Source: Vishniacozyma victoriae (taxonomy: Eukaryota > Basidiomycota > Tremellomycetes > Tremellales > Bulleribasidiaceae). From it: a stretch of 64,000 nt of DNA. The translations under genes were made by a program, and so were the position numbers. Within the stretch, counting starts at the first letter, position 1; every line of letters begins with the position of its first letter. Location: the NCBI GenBank assembly GCA_017654735.1, contig JADPYG010000088.1, forward strand, positions 5,022,001 to 5,086,000, given 5' to 3'. This document shows positions 17,390-28,916 of the stretch, one piece after another. The notes beneath the pieces were generated by a model that did no database searches, had not been told where the DNA came from, and was given only the letters and a program-made list of their open reading frames with translations.

Positions 17390-17963
17390 ATGAGACAAGC
17401 CTTCGATGTTTCATCATTTTCCCATGACCTTTCAATGCTTGCTGCTGATCCAGCAACTACAACTCACACCTTCGGCGCGACTCAAGTAACATTAAGATTC
17501 ATCATGACCAGCATGGCACTCAATACAGAACAAGGATCAAATGTGTCAAGAGGTGGGATGGAGACTGAGGCCTCTGCCGCCCTTGCTGTCGCCAATGCCG
17601 CGGACGCTCTGATCCAGATGAAATACTCAGACTGGCCTACAGTGGGAACTGAGCTTTCGAGGGAGATGACAAGCGACGACAATGTCAGCACTGCAACTGC
17701 ATCCCCCCTCGATATGGGCGAAACGCAAGCCGGATCCGAAACGGAGGACTCTGATGGAGGAGCATCTGTGCAAACTCTATGCGGCCCTGAGCCCGCCGAA
17801 GTCATGGAGGCCTCCTTGAGGGCCAAGAGTGAAACGTATGTCTTGGATAACCTTGGCCGAAGCTTCAAGCTGACAAGATAGGAGCGTCACTCCAGTCAAG
17901 ACCAAAAACGCGAGCTATGTGCACTATATGAGCTCATCAAGGTTTCTGCAACGAAGGCGCTGA
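17390..17963 (+). CDS. Unrecognised protein, splice-dependent C-terminus
   Basis: An open frame starts MRQAFDVSSFSHDLSMLAAD and is Ala/Thr/Ser/Glu-rich, with no recognised domain. Unspliced it stops at a TAG at 17879-17881. A strong donor (gtatgt, 17836) and an acceptor ending at that same TAG define a 46-nt intron. Splicing removes the stop and continues as SVTPVKTKNASYVHYMSSS to a stop near 17963. In the unspliced frame, the codons after the TAG also read as a sensible protein (RELCALYELIKVSATKALK), so the real C-terminus is unclear. It converges with the CorA gene, whose stop is at 18038. Confidence 0.45.
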
Positions 17964-18037
17964 AGGAGCATTTCTCTGATGATATGCACAGATGCATATA
18001 TGACTACGATTACTTACCAGCTTGCCGAAATATGCAG

Positions 18038-20805
18038 TTACCAGACACTCTTTCGCCTCCTCCTTTCCTTCCTCTCCACCCCCAATTTCTCAGCGACCTC
18101 CCTAGTTCTCCTCCATCGATCAAACCTCCTCATGATTGTACTAAATCCATATTGGATGTACGAGAATGAAAAGATGACAAAGAAAGCAGCAGTACAAGGG
18201 GCCGCTACTTTCCAGAAATACGATACAGAGTTCTGTAGAGCCCCGAAATCTTCGAAATTCTGCTTGTCAGCTTGAGAATTAGATGGGAGAGGGGGGACTT
18301 GCCATTCCGAAGTAAGATGACTGAAGGGGTTAGCTTGGTCTCTTACGAAGTGTATCAGGGAGTTAGCTTACAATGAAAGTCAAGGCTATATAGATGTCAG
18401 CATGATACAAGATCAGTATGAGGCAGGGACTTACGCAAGAAGATAACAGTCACGACACTCAACCTCTCCATCGAGGCATTGGTCTGGAAACTCAAGACGT
18501 TCTATTGATCAGCTCATTTTCCAATACTTTCGGTAGACAAGGAGTGACTCACAAAGACATAATCCGTCAGATGATCACAAGTAGCCACAAACTGATCCAT
18601 CGAACTGCAGATAATCTCCAAATGATCCAAAACATCCCCAATATAAACTTTCGTCATCGGCGAAAAGAATCCATTCATAGCCATAGGTTCCTTCCACGGG
18701 ACCATTCCATTAGAATTCGTAGGCATACCCGCAATACCAACTTGCCCGTTTTCACGGGGGATGGGCTGAGCGCTAGATGGTCGGGACATCTGGAAATCGA
18801 ATCCTAGTGTGTTTCCTGTTTCTAGTGGGAAACCGAATTCGGAAGGACCTGGTGTTCCTGGTCGGGTCTGACTTTGTGGTGCGATCCATTCCGTATCTCT
18901 AGATGCATGGTTCCTGTCAATTGGTCGAGGGGCGGTAGCTACTGCAGAAGCGGCCCTGGAACGCTGGAGTTCTTGATCTCGAACAATGTAGCAGACTCGT
19001 AGTAAAGGTGCCAGGGATCGCCGTAGTCGGATGAGCTGAGACGAGAGGATATGGAGATGTCGGACGGTCTCCATCTGATTGTCAGCTGCGACTCTCTCTG
19101 CTTCAGGGGACTGACCTGGGGATCAACAAGAACAGTAGCTTCCACTTTCAGAATCTCCACCTCGAAAGTCTGCTGAATCTCAATAGCAAGATCGACAGCT
19201 AAGGATCAGTGACGCCCTTTCCCATATCAGAAGTGGACTTACAGACATCAAGCAACGCCTGTGCAAGCATACTGACATCCCCAGCCCGTCTTAACAGACT
19301 GGTATCATCCTCCAACCGAGCGTAAATGGGTTCAAGGACCTCTTTACAGTTCTTTCCAGCGATTGTGATTATCGTATCTGAGAATCAGTCTAATCCTGGA
19401 TTTGAACATGGTAGACATACTATCACGAGTCATGAATACGCTGAGGATACTCCGTCGGACTGGTACCATGTACTTTGCCGAGAGCTGATCCACCGTCAAT
19501 CGATGAGCGGCTTTCTGGAAAGGCTATATGGTCAGCTTATACAGTCAATGACAGAGGTCACGTACCGACTGTCCACCCTGCAGCCTAGTCCCTGCAACAC
19601 TCGGTTCAAACACCCCCTCAACACCCTCCGGTAAACTCCAACTACTGGTAGTAGCCTTCTTGACTGGCCCCTTCCTCATCGTATCCCCATGGGTATGCGT
19701 CTCATCATCCGCAATTACTATTTCATCGACTTTGCCGGATTGCAGCGCGTCGGACGCTTTCGCTAGGTCTTCGGTATCGTGGGCGTGCATGTGGTGAATT
19801 AGGATTTGCATGTAGAGGTGGTTTCGGTAGAAATCGAGTTTGGATCGGGGAGAGTTGGAAGATCGGAGGGCGTCTTCGACGGCTAGCGGATGGAGTCTGG
19901 CATTAGCTCCCTCGTGAAATATGAAGTTGGTGACGTACCCATATTTCAAAGTCAATGTCTTGATGACCTCCCAATTCAAGCCATCGACGTGAACTAGAGA
20001 TCAGCATTGCTCCGCTTCTTATGGGTTAAACCTACTCCATCTGACTCCCCCAGTATTCCCATGCATCTGCTTCGACTTGGCATCGCTCTCCAACCACTCC
20101 CTCAATCTCTCTCCAGGAAAATCTATCCTAACATTTTTACTCTCATCGTCCGACTCATTCGTCCAATCAACAACCTGTTTCGTCAGCTGGGTACAAGTCA
20201 AACGACCTGTACGTACAGAGATTTGTGTCCGTCCATCTAAATGCCCATATGACTCTTCATCCCTCCGACTTCGTACATCTACACCTGGCTCATCTCCGGT
20301 TCCACCTCCACCTGGTGATGATAACCAGCGGTATTTCGGCTTACTTCCCCCAGGCGAGAGGAGGTTCGACATTCTCGATGTTGGCGATGTCCCAGCTTCC
20401 GCCTCTATATCTTCATGGGTGTTTCCATCTTGTGTCGCCAGTATTGGACTACGAGGTTCGTTTTCGGGTGAATGGGTCAGTCGATGAGCGGCTGCTACTG
20501 CTAGAGCTCGTGTACGGAAACTACCTGCGACATCAGCTCGCTCGCTGGGAGAGCGATAGGACGTACTATTCCGTCCATGACCTATCGAAGGCCTCTCCAA
20601 GTTATTAGGTAGACTAGACATATCTTCGTCGTAAGTATCGTTGGGAGGATCGTCAAAAGGAGAAACGGTGATTGAGGGAGGCTGATTTCGCTATTTATCA
20701 ATTTGACCCATCAATCTCGGGGTAATTGTGTGTGTATTTACTGACCTGACTAGTCGCTACTTGTGCGTGTAATGTACTTTTAGAAGATGAAGATGTATAT
20801 GACAT
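18038..20805 (-). CDS. CorA-family magnesium transporter, GMN type
   Basis: A long hydrophilic N-terminus begins MSYTSSSSKSTLHAQVATSQ and is Ser/Pro/Gly-rich. The CorA soluble domain follows (NWEVIKTLTLKYG, LHPLAVEDALRSSNSPRSK, FYRNHLYMQILIHHMH). The first membrane segment reads MERLSVVTVIFLPLTFISS and leads into YFGMNFEDF. GMN is the selectivity signature of Mg2+ channels of the CorA/Alr/Mrs2 family. The second segment is VAAPCTAAFFVIFSFSYI, and the tail is basic (KGRRRRKSVW). The pore region is built from tiny exons: 14 nt at 18372-18385 and 18 nt at 18303-18320. The intron between GM and N (18260-18302) starts with GC, not GT. It could sit in the plasma membrane (Alr-like) or vacuole (Mnr2-like); the sequence does not decide. 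It is the first of three related genes on this strand. Confidence 0.88.
18260..18302 (-). other. GC-AG intron inside the GMN motif
   Basis: The exon ends GGAATG, the intron starts gcaagtcccc and ends gacaagcag, and the next exon starts AATTTCGAAG. The frame joins only with this GC donor, giving Y-F-G-M|N-F. The rest of the donor (GCAAGT) matches the usual consensus. Confidence 0.8.
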
Positions 20806-21042
20806 GCCTTCTAGATGACCGTGATAAGAAAGAGTGGTAAAATTAGAGCTGCAAATTCAAAGATAAATGGTATGACATCACTCGACTTTTGTCTATTTGG
20901 ATGATAGATGGTATTGGTACTCTACTTGTGTCTACTACGACGCGTCCAGCTCTTCTGATTACTTGATCTCCTCTTCTCCGCAAGATATCCATCGGAACCG
21001 CCTCCTTACCCCTAAATCCTGACCCACTCTACTCTCTTGACC

Positions 21043-23062
21043 TCAAATCGGTAAAGGGCGAGGGCGACTCCTGATGGGTGGTGGAGTTTGCACACCTTGA
21101 GCTGATTCCGGCAACGGCATACGGCTTCGAGAAATGCCTGGTGATACCGGATGATTGGTGGTGGGTGGTGGGTAGCGAGTGAGTGGTACTGGCCGGCTGG
21201 TGGGTGGTAGTCCATGATGGGTTATCTCGTTTCGCTCGGTGGGGGGAATCCCATAATGGGATATCTCGTTCTGGCTGGTGGATGGTGTTCCATAACCATA
21301 AAACGGTGTCGCGTTCGCGCTTCTGGCTCGCCTAATGTCCGAGAATGTCTGTACCTGCTGGATGATGTCTCGCCAATATCGGAAAAGGAATGCGACCACG
21401 AGGCCGGCAGCCGTCACCGCCCCAGTAGCGGAACCGACGATGGTCCAGAATTTGTGTATACTGAGTGGTATGTCTTGGGTCGTATTCTGCTGGTTAGCTG
21501 GACCTTACGAAGTAGGTCAGACGACTTACCATACTGAAGAAAGCAGCCTGGGATCGTTAGTCAAGGCAGCGACGGATGTAAACATGCACTGACCGTCATT
21601 GTAAACGCTAAGAATCAGCTCACAAGCACTCACAGATGACGAGGACTTACGAACGCAGACGAGAGTACAGGCGGTGAAGATAGCCAATAAGCGGTTCAGG
21701 ACGACGGCAGAGTGGGCTTGCTTCTCGGCAATGTTGATTGCGTCTCGACGTTCCCTTGACTGGTAGATCAGTCAAGTCGAAGTGAGGGGAGGAATGGTCT
21801 CACTTCCTTCATCTCGATCATATGATCCAAAGAGCGGTACCAATCAGTTTGATTTCGAAGCATACGCTTGCAGTAGTACGATAGCTGCTGGAAGTCTGCA
21901 GCAATATCGTCTTCCATCCAGTCACGGGTGCCGCTCCTAGACACACCCTGCCTGTTGACCATATGATCGCAGATACTGTCGAGGAGCATTGGCCCGACGT
22001 CATACCAGGGTCTTGCATGTCGCATGGCGAGGAATTGATCTACAGGAAGGCAGTCATGCTACATAGTAAGCTCATGGTCTTTCACTTTACGTCAACCTAC
22101 TGCACATTGAAGAGCGTGTCGCTGCCCACTTTTCAATGCGAACTGAAGCGTCAGCCAGAGGACCTCCCCAATCGACCGAGACTTACGTCTCCCGCGGCTT
22201 CGACAGCTGATTGCAGTCAGCATTGATGAAAGGAATATCTGCTAGGCTTGCTAGACTTACAAAGTGTCAAGACCCTCCATAACACCGCGGCGGCATTGAC
22301 TTTCCCCTGTGGAGGTACGAATGGCGGATCACCGTGAAGGCTCGCTGCAAAGCTATAGTCGACAGCATCGTATATGGTGACGATATCATTACCTGCAAGT
22401 GAGCATCGACCGTTAACTCGTGAGGGGGAGACGGCTTACTGTTGAGCAAAACGACATCGATCTTGCCCGCCGGGATAACGGGCAAGGTGATGTGCAAAAG
22501 ATGTCCATGATCGACGATGCCGTTGGGATCGCCTCGTTCGACAAAGAGAGTTCCGGAGCGACGAAAGCGATAAAAATCGAATTTGCGCGGCTTTGTCTCG
22601 TGATAGGCATGTGGTTCGTCAAATACAGCGTATCTGAGACTATGTTGTCAGCAAGTATCATCGGCATTGACCAACTTGAGGTGTTTGAGCAGAGTTTCGA
22701 TATAAGGCGACCTCGTCCCTTCAGTCTCAACATGTCCGACTATCTCGACTGCAGTTCAGCTTGATCTGTCATCTGCTTTGAGACTTACTCCACCTAGCTT
22801 TTCGCGTTTCTGGCGTATCGCTCCAGTTCCCGGGACGTCTATCCAAAAATTTCGACAGCTCTGTCTGCGCCTCATCCCCCACTACAGATCTTCCAAAGGT
22901 TTCAACTTTGTGATCCTCAGACGTCCAGACATGAGAGGCGATGTAGACTTCTCCCCTAGAGTATCTTTTGACCAAATCTTGATGTTCAAACCACGTCGTC
23001 AACGACATGTAAGGGTATTCCTCGACCGGCTCGGCGCCGTGATCTTGAAGAGGGTCCGACAT
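21043..23062 (-). CDS. Divergent CorA-like membrane protein A (SMQ in place of GMN)
   Basis: The start reads MSDPLQDHGAEPVEEYPYMS. Conserved blocks shared with the gene at 23840-26497 follow: SHVW, FLDRRPGNWSDTPETRKARW, VDHGHLLHI, KIDVVLL, NDIVTIYDAVDYSFAASLHG, KVNAAAVLWRVLTL, and a helical region ICDHMVNRQGVS...WMEDDIAADF. The first membrane segment, VVLNRLLAIFTACTLVCV-PFTMT-AAFFSM, ends in SMQ. The second is IVGSATGAVTAAGLVVAFLF. The segments PFTMT and AAFFSM lie on exons of 14 nt (21594-21607) and 18 nt (21530-21547), at the same place and phase as in the true CorA gene. This ties it to the CorA family although GMN is lost. The tail (to 21043) is Pro-rich with repeats of the type IPPTERNEITHHG. 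Transport function is unproven; loss of GMN argues against normal Mg2+ selectivity. Confidence 0.7.
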
Positions 23063-23839
23063 ATCGATATCGATTAGGTAATAGTATTAATGATTCATGA
23101 GAGTGAAATCAGGTAGTTGAGTAAAATACGATTGACGCAGAACCGTCTCCAAGGAAATAAGAGGCTGTGTTGACACGACCCTGTTGATCATCCTTTGGCC
23201 CGAAGTGCAGTTGCCCGAAAGTCGATTTAATCCCTCATCCGAAGACCTTTCCTAGGCTCGGTCGATCCGTTCCCCATCTCAATCAAGATGATGGCCTGGT
23301 TCATCCTCATACGAATGTAGCCTCGGGCTAGACTGTATTCATATCATCTAGACTGATCAAACGTGAACATGAGTTGACCGCATCTCGTGTTTCCCATTCA
23401 ATTCGATCGTTTGGATTGGTGTTATTAGCGTAACAATTCATCAGCTGGCTCAAGATGATTTCATGATAGAGATGGAAGACGAAGTGAGGTTATAGACGAA
23501 GACATCGGTTGATCTGACCCAATATTCATACCACGTGACTTGCAAATGCCCCTTGGTCCATGTACAATGATGATGCATGATATATTCGTCTCTCTACAGT
23601 TCTCTCTTCTCGTGTATACGGTCACTGGTCATCGTATGATATCCTATTCCTAATTCTCGGCCTGATGGTATATTGATCCTCATTCCTATTCTCATCCTTA
23701 TCTTTATCCGTAATCCATGTGTTCCGTTGATATCCACAAATCCTTAATCTCCAGTCCAGTTCATCGTCATAGTATCCACGTATCTACCCTGATTTCCATT
23801 CACGTCTCCATTCCACCCAGGTACAGCCGCCGTGAGATT
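23063..23839. other. Intergenic stretch between the CorA-like paralogues
   Basis: About 780 bp without a supported gene. It should hold the promoter of CorA-like A (right of 23062) and the 3' region of CorA-like B. The stretch from 23590 to 23760 is pyrimidine/TA-rich with many atcc runs. I see no repeat or RNA gene. Confidence 0.4.
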
Positions 23840-26497
23840 TCAAGGTTGTGAGATTGACGGTTTCGAGCTGGTCGAAGGAGTCGAGGACCGCTGGGTTTGG
23901 GGATTGGAAGGGGTAAAAGGAGTCATAGGTACGGGTGGATATACCTGACTCCAGGGTGCGAATGTAAAAGTAAAAGCTGATGATTGGGCTGAAGGAGCCT
24001 GACCAAAGGGAAATGCGCTGCTCGGAAGAGCTGAAGGCCCATGATTCTGGTCCGAGATGGGTTGCGAGCTCGAAGGACCGGCGGATACAATTCGAGGTTG
24101 GGATCGTGAGAATTCTGTAGCGCTTGTAGGAGGTCGAGATTGAGGTTGAGCATCAATCGAAGGGGGTGGAACACCTTGAAGTGAAGGGGTCTGAGCTCTT
24201 AGATCGGGATTGACTCTATGATCGAGACTGTGATTAGCCCAATGAAACGATGGGACGAGATGTAACTCACGGGCTTGCTTGGTCCGATGTCATCGGCAAC
24301 ATGGGTTTCGGTGAAGAAGCTTGACCGCTACCCCTTCCATCCTCCAAGGCCCTCTTGACATATTCGCCGAGCTTTGAGACTCGTTTCTTGACCTCTGAAG
24401 ATACCTGGTTCCGCAGAGCTGACCATCCCGAGCGATCTCCTGCCCAATGTCTCCTCGAGAGGTCAAGTTCATCCTCCGAGCGATCGTGCTTTTTTCTCTC
24501 GTGATTTATAGCTATCTTCTCGAGTTCAAGCCGCCTGTACTGTCTCACTTTGGATCCAGTAATGCCGTCGGGATCGTGCCATCGATATTTTTCGAGTTTG
24601 GCTAGCCTCGTTTGTATTTCGCACAATCTCCAATTCTCGTAGCCAGTCGAGTCGTCCAGTCGTCGAAGGGCGCCTCGCCAGTTCCTCAAAAAGGTTGTGA
24701 GCAGGAAACCAGCAAGACCGATTGCTCCCGTTGCCGAGCCAACGATAATCTTGAATTTGTGGATGCTGAGGTCTGGGGTGTCGGCGAACTTTTGCTAGAC
24801 AGTCAGCTCTGGTTAGTCTCATTTCCGCATCGGTACCCACCATGCTGAAGAATGCAGCCTTTGGTTGTCAGCGTACACGACAGCGCACGGGTAACATTGG
24901 TACTGACGGTCATGGTGAAGGCTACGAAGTCAGCTATCGATCTCTGCTCCTCGCCGGGCAAGTACATACGAACAACAATCACGGTGCAAGCCGTGAAGGC
25001 GGCCAAAAGACGATTGAGGACGACAGCAGACTGGGCTCGTTCAGCAGCTATCAACTCTTGCCTTTGGGCGATCCGCCGAGACTCCCCTGCCTGTACGATC
25101 TGTAGGTGTTAGCAGCATGTCGTATTAGGTAGGAACCGGGAACTCCTTACCTCTATTGCACATTGAAACGATGCCTGGAGTGACCGAGATTCCTGTATAT
25201 CGCGCAGAATATGCTGGGTATCCTGAGAATGTCTCTCAAATTCTGCTTTCAGGTCTGTCTCCATCCATTTATAGACACCCTGATTGTCCACCAAATGTCG
25301 ACAGATATTGTCGATCTGTTCCAATGGCTTCTTGACAGTTGTGTTGATTTTATTGTTGATTAGTGGAATATTTGCCAGCACTTCCGGGTCCATTATCTGT
25401 CTGCATCAGCTCACGCACTGCCAAACAGCACACACCTCTTGTTTCAGCTCTACGGTTGTGTTATCCTGATCCTCCTGAACCCGCTTGAGGCGCTAAGCGC
25501 TCAGCTATGTGGTGGACGCCAATCATCGACACCTACTTTATCCACAATCTCGGTCACTGTCGAATCAGTGGTAACATCGAAGTAAGGGTACGCGACTCAC
25601 AAAGGACTACGAATCTCCACAGAACTGTGGCGGCATTGACTTTCTCTTGTAGAGGCGGGCAGAGGACCTCACGAAGCCCTGCCATGAGCGCGGTGGGAAA
25701 GTTATACCTCGAATGCAGGGCGTATACTGTGATGATTTCGTTGGCTACCGTAAGCATTGTTTGACTACCTGAGAGACAAGCCTGGAGAAGAATCCTACTT
25801 GGGAGCACAAAGACGTCCATCTTCACCCGGTGGAAGAAGTCGTATCTGTTGCACGGGAAATCGTATCTGATGTGCGTGACATGGCCGTAATGGACGACAG
25901 TGGTGCGATAGACCGGATCACGCACTCGATTTCTAAGATCCTCTCGAGCTCTATCAAAAACCGTATTGCGGAGTCTGTCGGTCAGCCTGCTGCATGCGAT
26001 CATCGACTGACCTCAAGCGCTTGCATAGCGTCTGCAACCAGGCGGGGCGGCATTCATTCGTTCCAACGTCTCCCACTATATCGACTGACAATGAGCTGGC
26101 GAACAGGATGATATATATGCGCAGACTTACTCCATTTAGCCTTTCGCGTTCTCGGCTTCTCACTCCAGCTCGCAGGATCTCGGTCGAGAAATGTATGTAA
26201 TCTTGCTTGGACATCGTCGCCAATTGCCGATTCACCGAATGATTCCATTTTGTAGTTGTCGGTATCCCAGACATGTGAGACGATGGAAGCTTCGCCATTG
26301 AGGGAATGTCTGTCTTGGCGACTGGCAGTCGAAGGTTCGTAGCTACTGGCAGTCGAAGCCTCGTAGCTCCTGGCAGTCGAAGCCTCGTAGCTACTGGCAG
26401 TCGAAGCCTCGGAAGATTCGCGAGAGACTAGCGTGTTGGGTATGGACGTCTCAGACGTTGAGCGAGCACTTCTGTTTGAGGATAATGGGGAGCCCAT
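23840..26497 (-). CDS. Divergent CorA-like membrane protein B (SMQ in place of GMN)
   Basis: This is the paralogue of the gene at 21043. Shared blocks include SHVWDTDNYKMESFGESAIG, FLDRDPASWSEKPRTRKAKW, VVHYGHVTHI, KMDVFVLP, EKVNAATVLWRFV, ICRHLVDNQGVYKWMETDLK and AQSAVVLNRLLAAFTACTVI. The first membrane segment ends PFTMT-AAFFSM followed by QKFAD. Those pieces sit on a 14-nt exon (24908-24921) and an 18-nt exon (24841-24858). The second segment is IIVGSATGAIGLAGFLLTTF. A basic, probably coiled region follows (CEIQTRLAKLEKYRWHDPDG). The tail is Pro/Ser-rich, ending STSSKPSISQP. The N-terminus carries a four-fold octapeptide repeat. I chose the ATG at 26497 (MGSPLSSNRS) by analogy with the paralogue; an in-frame ATG at 26581 would add 28 residues. 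Confidence 0.7.
26321..26416 (-). repeat. Four tandem 24-bp repeats in CorA-like B
   Basis: Four head-to-tail 24-bp units with only a few differences (26321-26344, 26345-26368, 26369-26392, 26393-26416), each holding ctggcagtcgaag. They keep the frame and encode repeats of the type SYEASTAS in the N-terminal cytoplasmic part. Such units usually vary in number between strains; that is inference. Confidence 0.9.
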
Positions 26498-26859
26498 CGT
26501 CGGACCAGTGATGAGACTGATGTATGGACAATGGTTTGTTATATATAGTAGTATGCGGGAATTAGTAAATCCCGCGTCCAAGCAACGCGACCCCTACCAA
26601 AGGACCTCTATTTTTGTGTGACCGAACATAAGCCGAAAGACAAAGCCCAGCTTTCCCGAAAGGTCCTTTGTTTCACCATTCGCCTAGTCATCTGCTGTCC
26701 TTTGGCCGTGGTATGGCCCTGAACTGCCTGGTCCAGAGCTCGATAGGGGCATCTACCTTCATTAGGCTCGTATTCAGTATCTAATTGCGGATACCGCCAG
26801 CGATTATCCTCGGGACCGAAATGATCAACCATGCATGTCCGAAAGTCCATACAATCAAT
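26498..26859. other. Intergenic stretch upstream of CorA-like B
   Basis: About 360 bp between the start of CorA-like B and the stop of the COX7A-like gene. A TATATATA-like run at 26539-26546 (gttatatatagtag) could be a core promoter element for CorA-like B. No gene seen. Confidence 0.35.
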
Positions 26860-27383
26860 CTATTCCGACTCTCCAACCTTTGCTGCTTTTCCCTGTAGAT
26901 TGAATAGCGTTTGTGTGAAAGGGGCGTGGGAATTAATTGATTAGGGTGTATTTCGAGGGATTGAGGGAAACCTTGTTCAGCCAGATTACATGTCAAAGCG
27001 TGAGATGACTTACACGTGCGTACTGGACAAGCTGGAACATGGATCCTCCAACAGCTACACTCCAAAGGACCATGTAGGAACCTATCGGTATTAGCCGGTT
27101 TCGATATATTGGTAGGTAGACATACGGAAGTATAGGTTTCCGTTTCCTCGTTGGTACACTAGCTTCTTGCCTGATAGAGCCTGGTTGTTAGTTGCTATCC
27201 TTGTCCTTCCATTTCATTTCCATATCTGCCAACGAGCTAAACGCGCCGGAAGGAGCCGGAGGAGTAGGATTGTTGAATTTACCTGGAAATAACGCTGCTT
27301 CTCAGCTACCTTGTTTGGACCTGGAAGTTAGCTCCTCTCCCTCACTCCATCATGTAAGACATACGGTCAATGAGGAATGCCAT
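26860..27383 (-). CDS. Cytochrome c oxidase subunit VIIa-like protein
   Basis: Five small exons join to 70 residues: MAFLIDR, PNKVAEKQRYFQ, ALSGKKLVYQRGNGNLYFR, SYMVLWSVAVGGSMFQLVQY, then ARGKAAKVGESE. The pattern PNKxxEKQRYFQ, a short basic/aromatic link and a single membrane helix matches fungal COX7A, a small subunit of complex IV in the mitochondrial inner membrane. The last intron is the longest (about 140 nt). Phase checks decide two joints: the third exon ends TTCC before gtatgt, and the first ends GACC before gtatgt. It is divergent from RRS1, with about 200 bp between start codons. Confidence 0.8.
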
Positions 27384-27580
27384 CTTTACTTATATGTGTA
27401 GGTGTGTTGAATGTACTCTAGCTGATTTGGTGGTAGCAGTAAGTAGAGTAAATGGATTTCAGGGGAAGGGTATTTGTTTCCGTTAATTTAATTTAAATAA
27501 TCCCAGAATTTAGAAGTGAAGGAGGAAGTCTTCTTAGCGGTATAGGAGTACAGAGTGTTCAGTATAGTATATCATACAGC

Positions 27581-28758
27581 ATGGACGTATCACAGGAACT
27601 AGCTGCTTATGCAGAGAAGCAGTAGGTCATAGAAGAGTTATATCATCGAGTCTAGCTGACAAACAGCACCACCGATAACCTCGAAAGAAGTGCACCTGCC
27701 GAAGTTGATGCTGGTCTTTTGACCGCTTTCGACAATACCCCCGTCGAAGCCGCCGAGTACGAGTAAGTCCGGTCTAACTTTCATGGCAGCAGAGAAATCA
27801 GAGAGAGGGGAGAAGTAGGGATCTTCCCAGACAAGAGGAAGGTGAAATTGAATTCGAGCTGATCCAAGGTCCAACAAAAACTCGCACCTCCTCGCCCTCG
27901 CTCTCACATCCACCCAATCCCTCATCTCCGCCCTATTCAACTTACCTGCCCACTCATCCGAGAACGGCCCAACAGTCAAGCTACCCAACCCTACCACCCC
28001 ACTCCCCCGAGAGAAACCACTACCCAAGCCTAAGCCTCCTACCAAATGGGAGCGATTCGCCAAGGAGAGGGGTATCAGCCATAGTAACAAGGAGAGGGAG
28101 GTCTGGGATGATGATAAGCAAGCTTGGGTTAGGCGATGGGGTAAGGATGGAAAGAACAAGGATAAGGAGGATGCTTGGATTAGTGAAGTTAAAGCTGGTA
28201 CTGGTGCGTAATTCTGCCATTCTCATAACTCAGTACTAATTAGCAGAGGCCGACCACGACCCACGAGCAACTGCTCGAGCCGAACGAAAAGCTAGAATCG
28301 CAAAGAACGAAGGCCAACATGCTCGAAATGTCGCTCTAGCCGCCAACCCAGCATCATCCTCCAAAGCCGCCGACCCAACATCTCAAACCGGTAAAGCAGC
28401 CGCTCGAACTCAACGAAAAGCCGAACTAGACCGAACACTCCTAATTACAAAAACAGCAACTGCATCCATGGGTAAATTCGATAAAAAGATCGAAGGCGAA
28501 CCTAAATCAAAGGGAGTCAAGAGGAAGTTTGAAGCCAACAATGATGTTAAAGGAGAGAACACTGCTGCTTTGGATATTTTGAAGAGGGTCGAGAGGGGTG
28601 AGACTAGTAAATCCAAGAAAGGAGGTGAGGGTGCCGAGGGTGGTGTCAATTACAGAAAGGCTGTCAGGCAAGAGGGTAGGGAGCAGATGAGGGGTGGAGC
28701 TCGTGGTGGAAGGGGTGGAAGGGGTGGAAGCCGAGGTGGACGAGGTGGGAAGAGATAG
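27581..28758 (+). CDS. RRS1: RRS1 ribosome biogenesis regulatory protein
   Basis: Exons join as MDVSQELAAYAEKH-TTDNLERSAPAEVDAGLLTAFD, then SNKNSHLLALALTSTQSLIS, then FNLP ... LPREKPLPKPKPPTKWERFAK, KERGISHSNKEREVWDDDKQ, and WGKDGKNKDKEDAWISEVKA. The order 'LPREKPLPKPKxxTKWExFAKxKGI' is diagnostic of Rrs1. With Rpf2 it brings 5S RNP to pre-60S particles in the nucleolus. The C-terminus is basic and ends in an RGG-type tail (GGARGGRGGRGGSRGGRGGK), common for nucleolar proteins. Three introns are used, the second about 110 nt. Confidence 0.92.
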
Positions 28759-28916
28759 TCATATGGTTTTGATTCGCTTAGACTGTACATTGAATGTATA
28801 TTGGTACTTGGGCTTATGGATGTGCACTGTTCTGACCCGCTTGAAGAGTCTAGACTATACACGGTCACAAGGTCAAGACCATCACTTGATGGAGCACTGC
28901 GGATCAGCGACACCAC

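Noticed and set aside
17984..18275. Plus-strand frames near 18.0-18.3 kb
   Set aside because: They lie antisense to the last exon of the CorA gene, which has a clear membrane segment in its own frame.
26321..26416. Possible CRISPR-like array
   Set aside because: Direct tandem 24-bp units without spacers, in frame inside a eukaryotic gene.
28410..28916. Minus-strand frames over RRS1
   Set aside because: Antisense to the Lys/Gly-rich C-terminus of RRS1, with no independent motifs.
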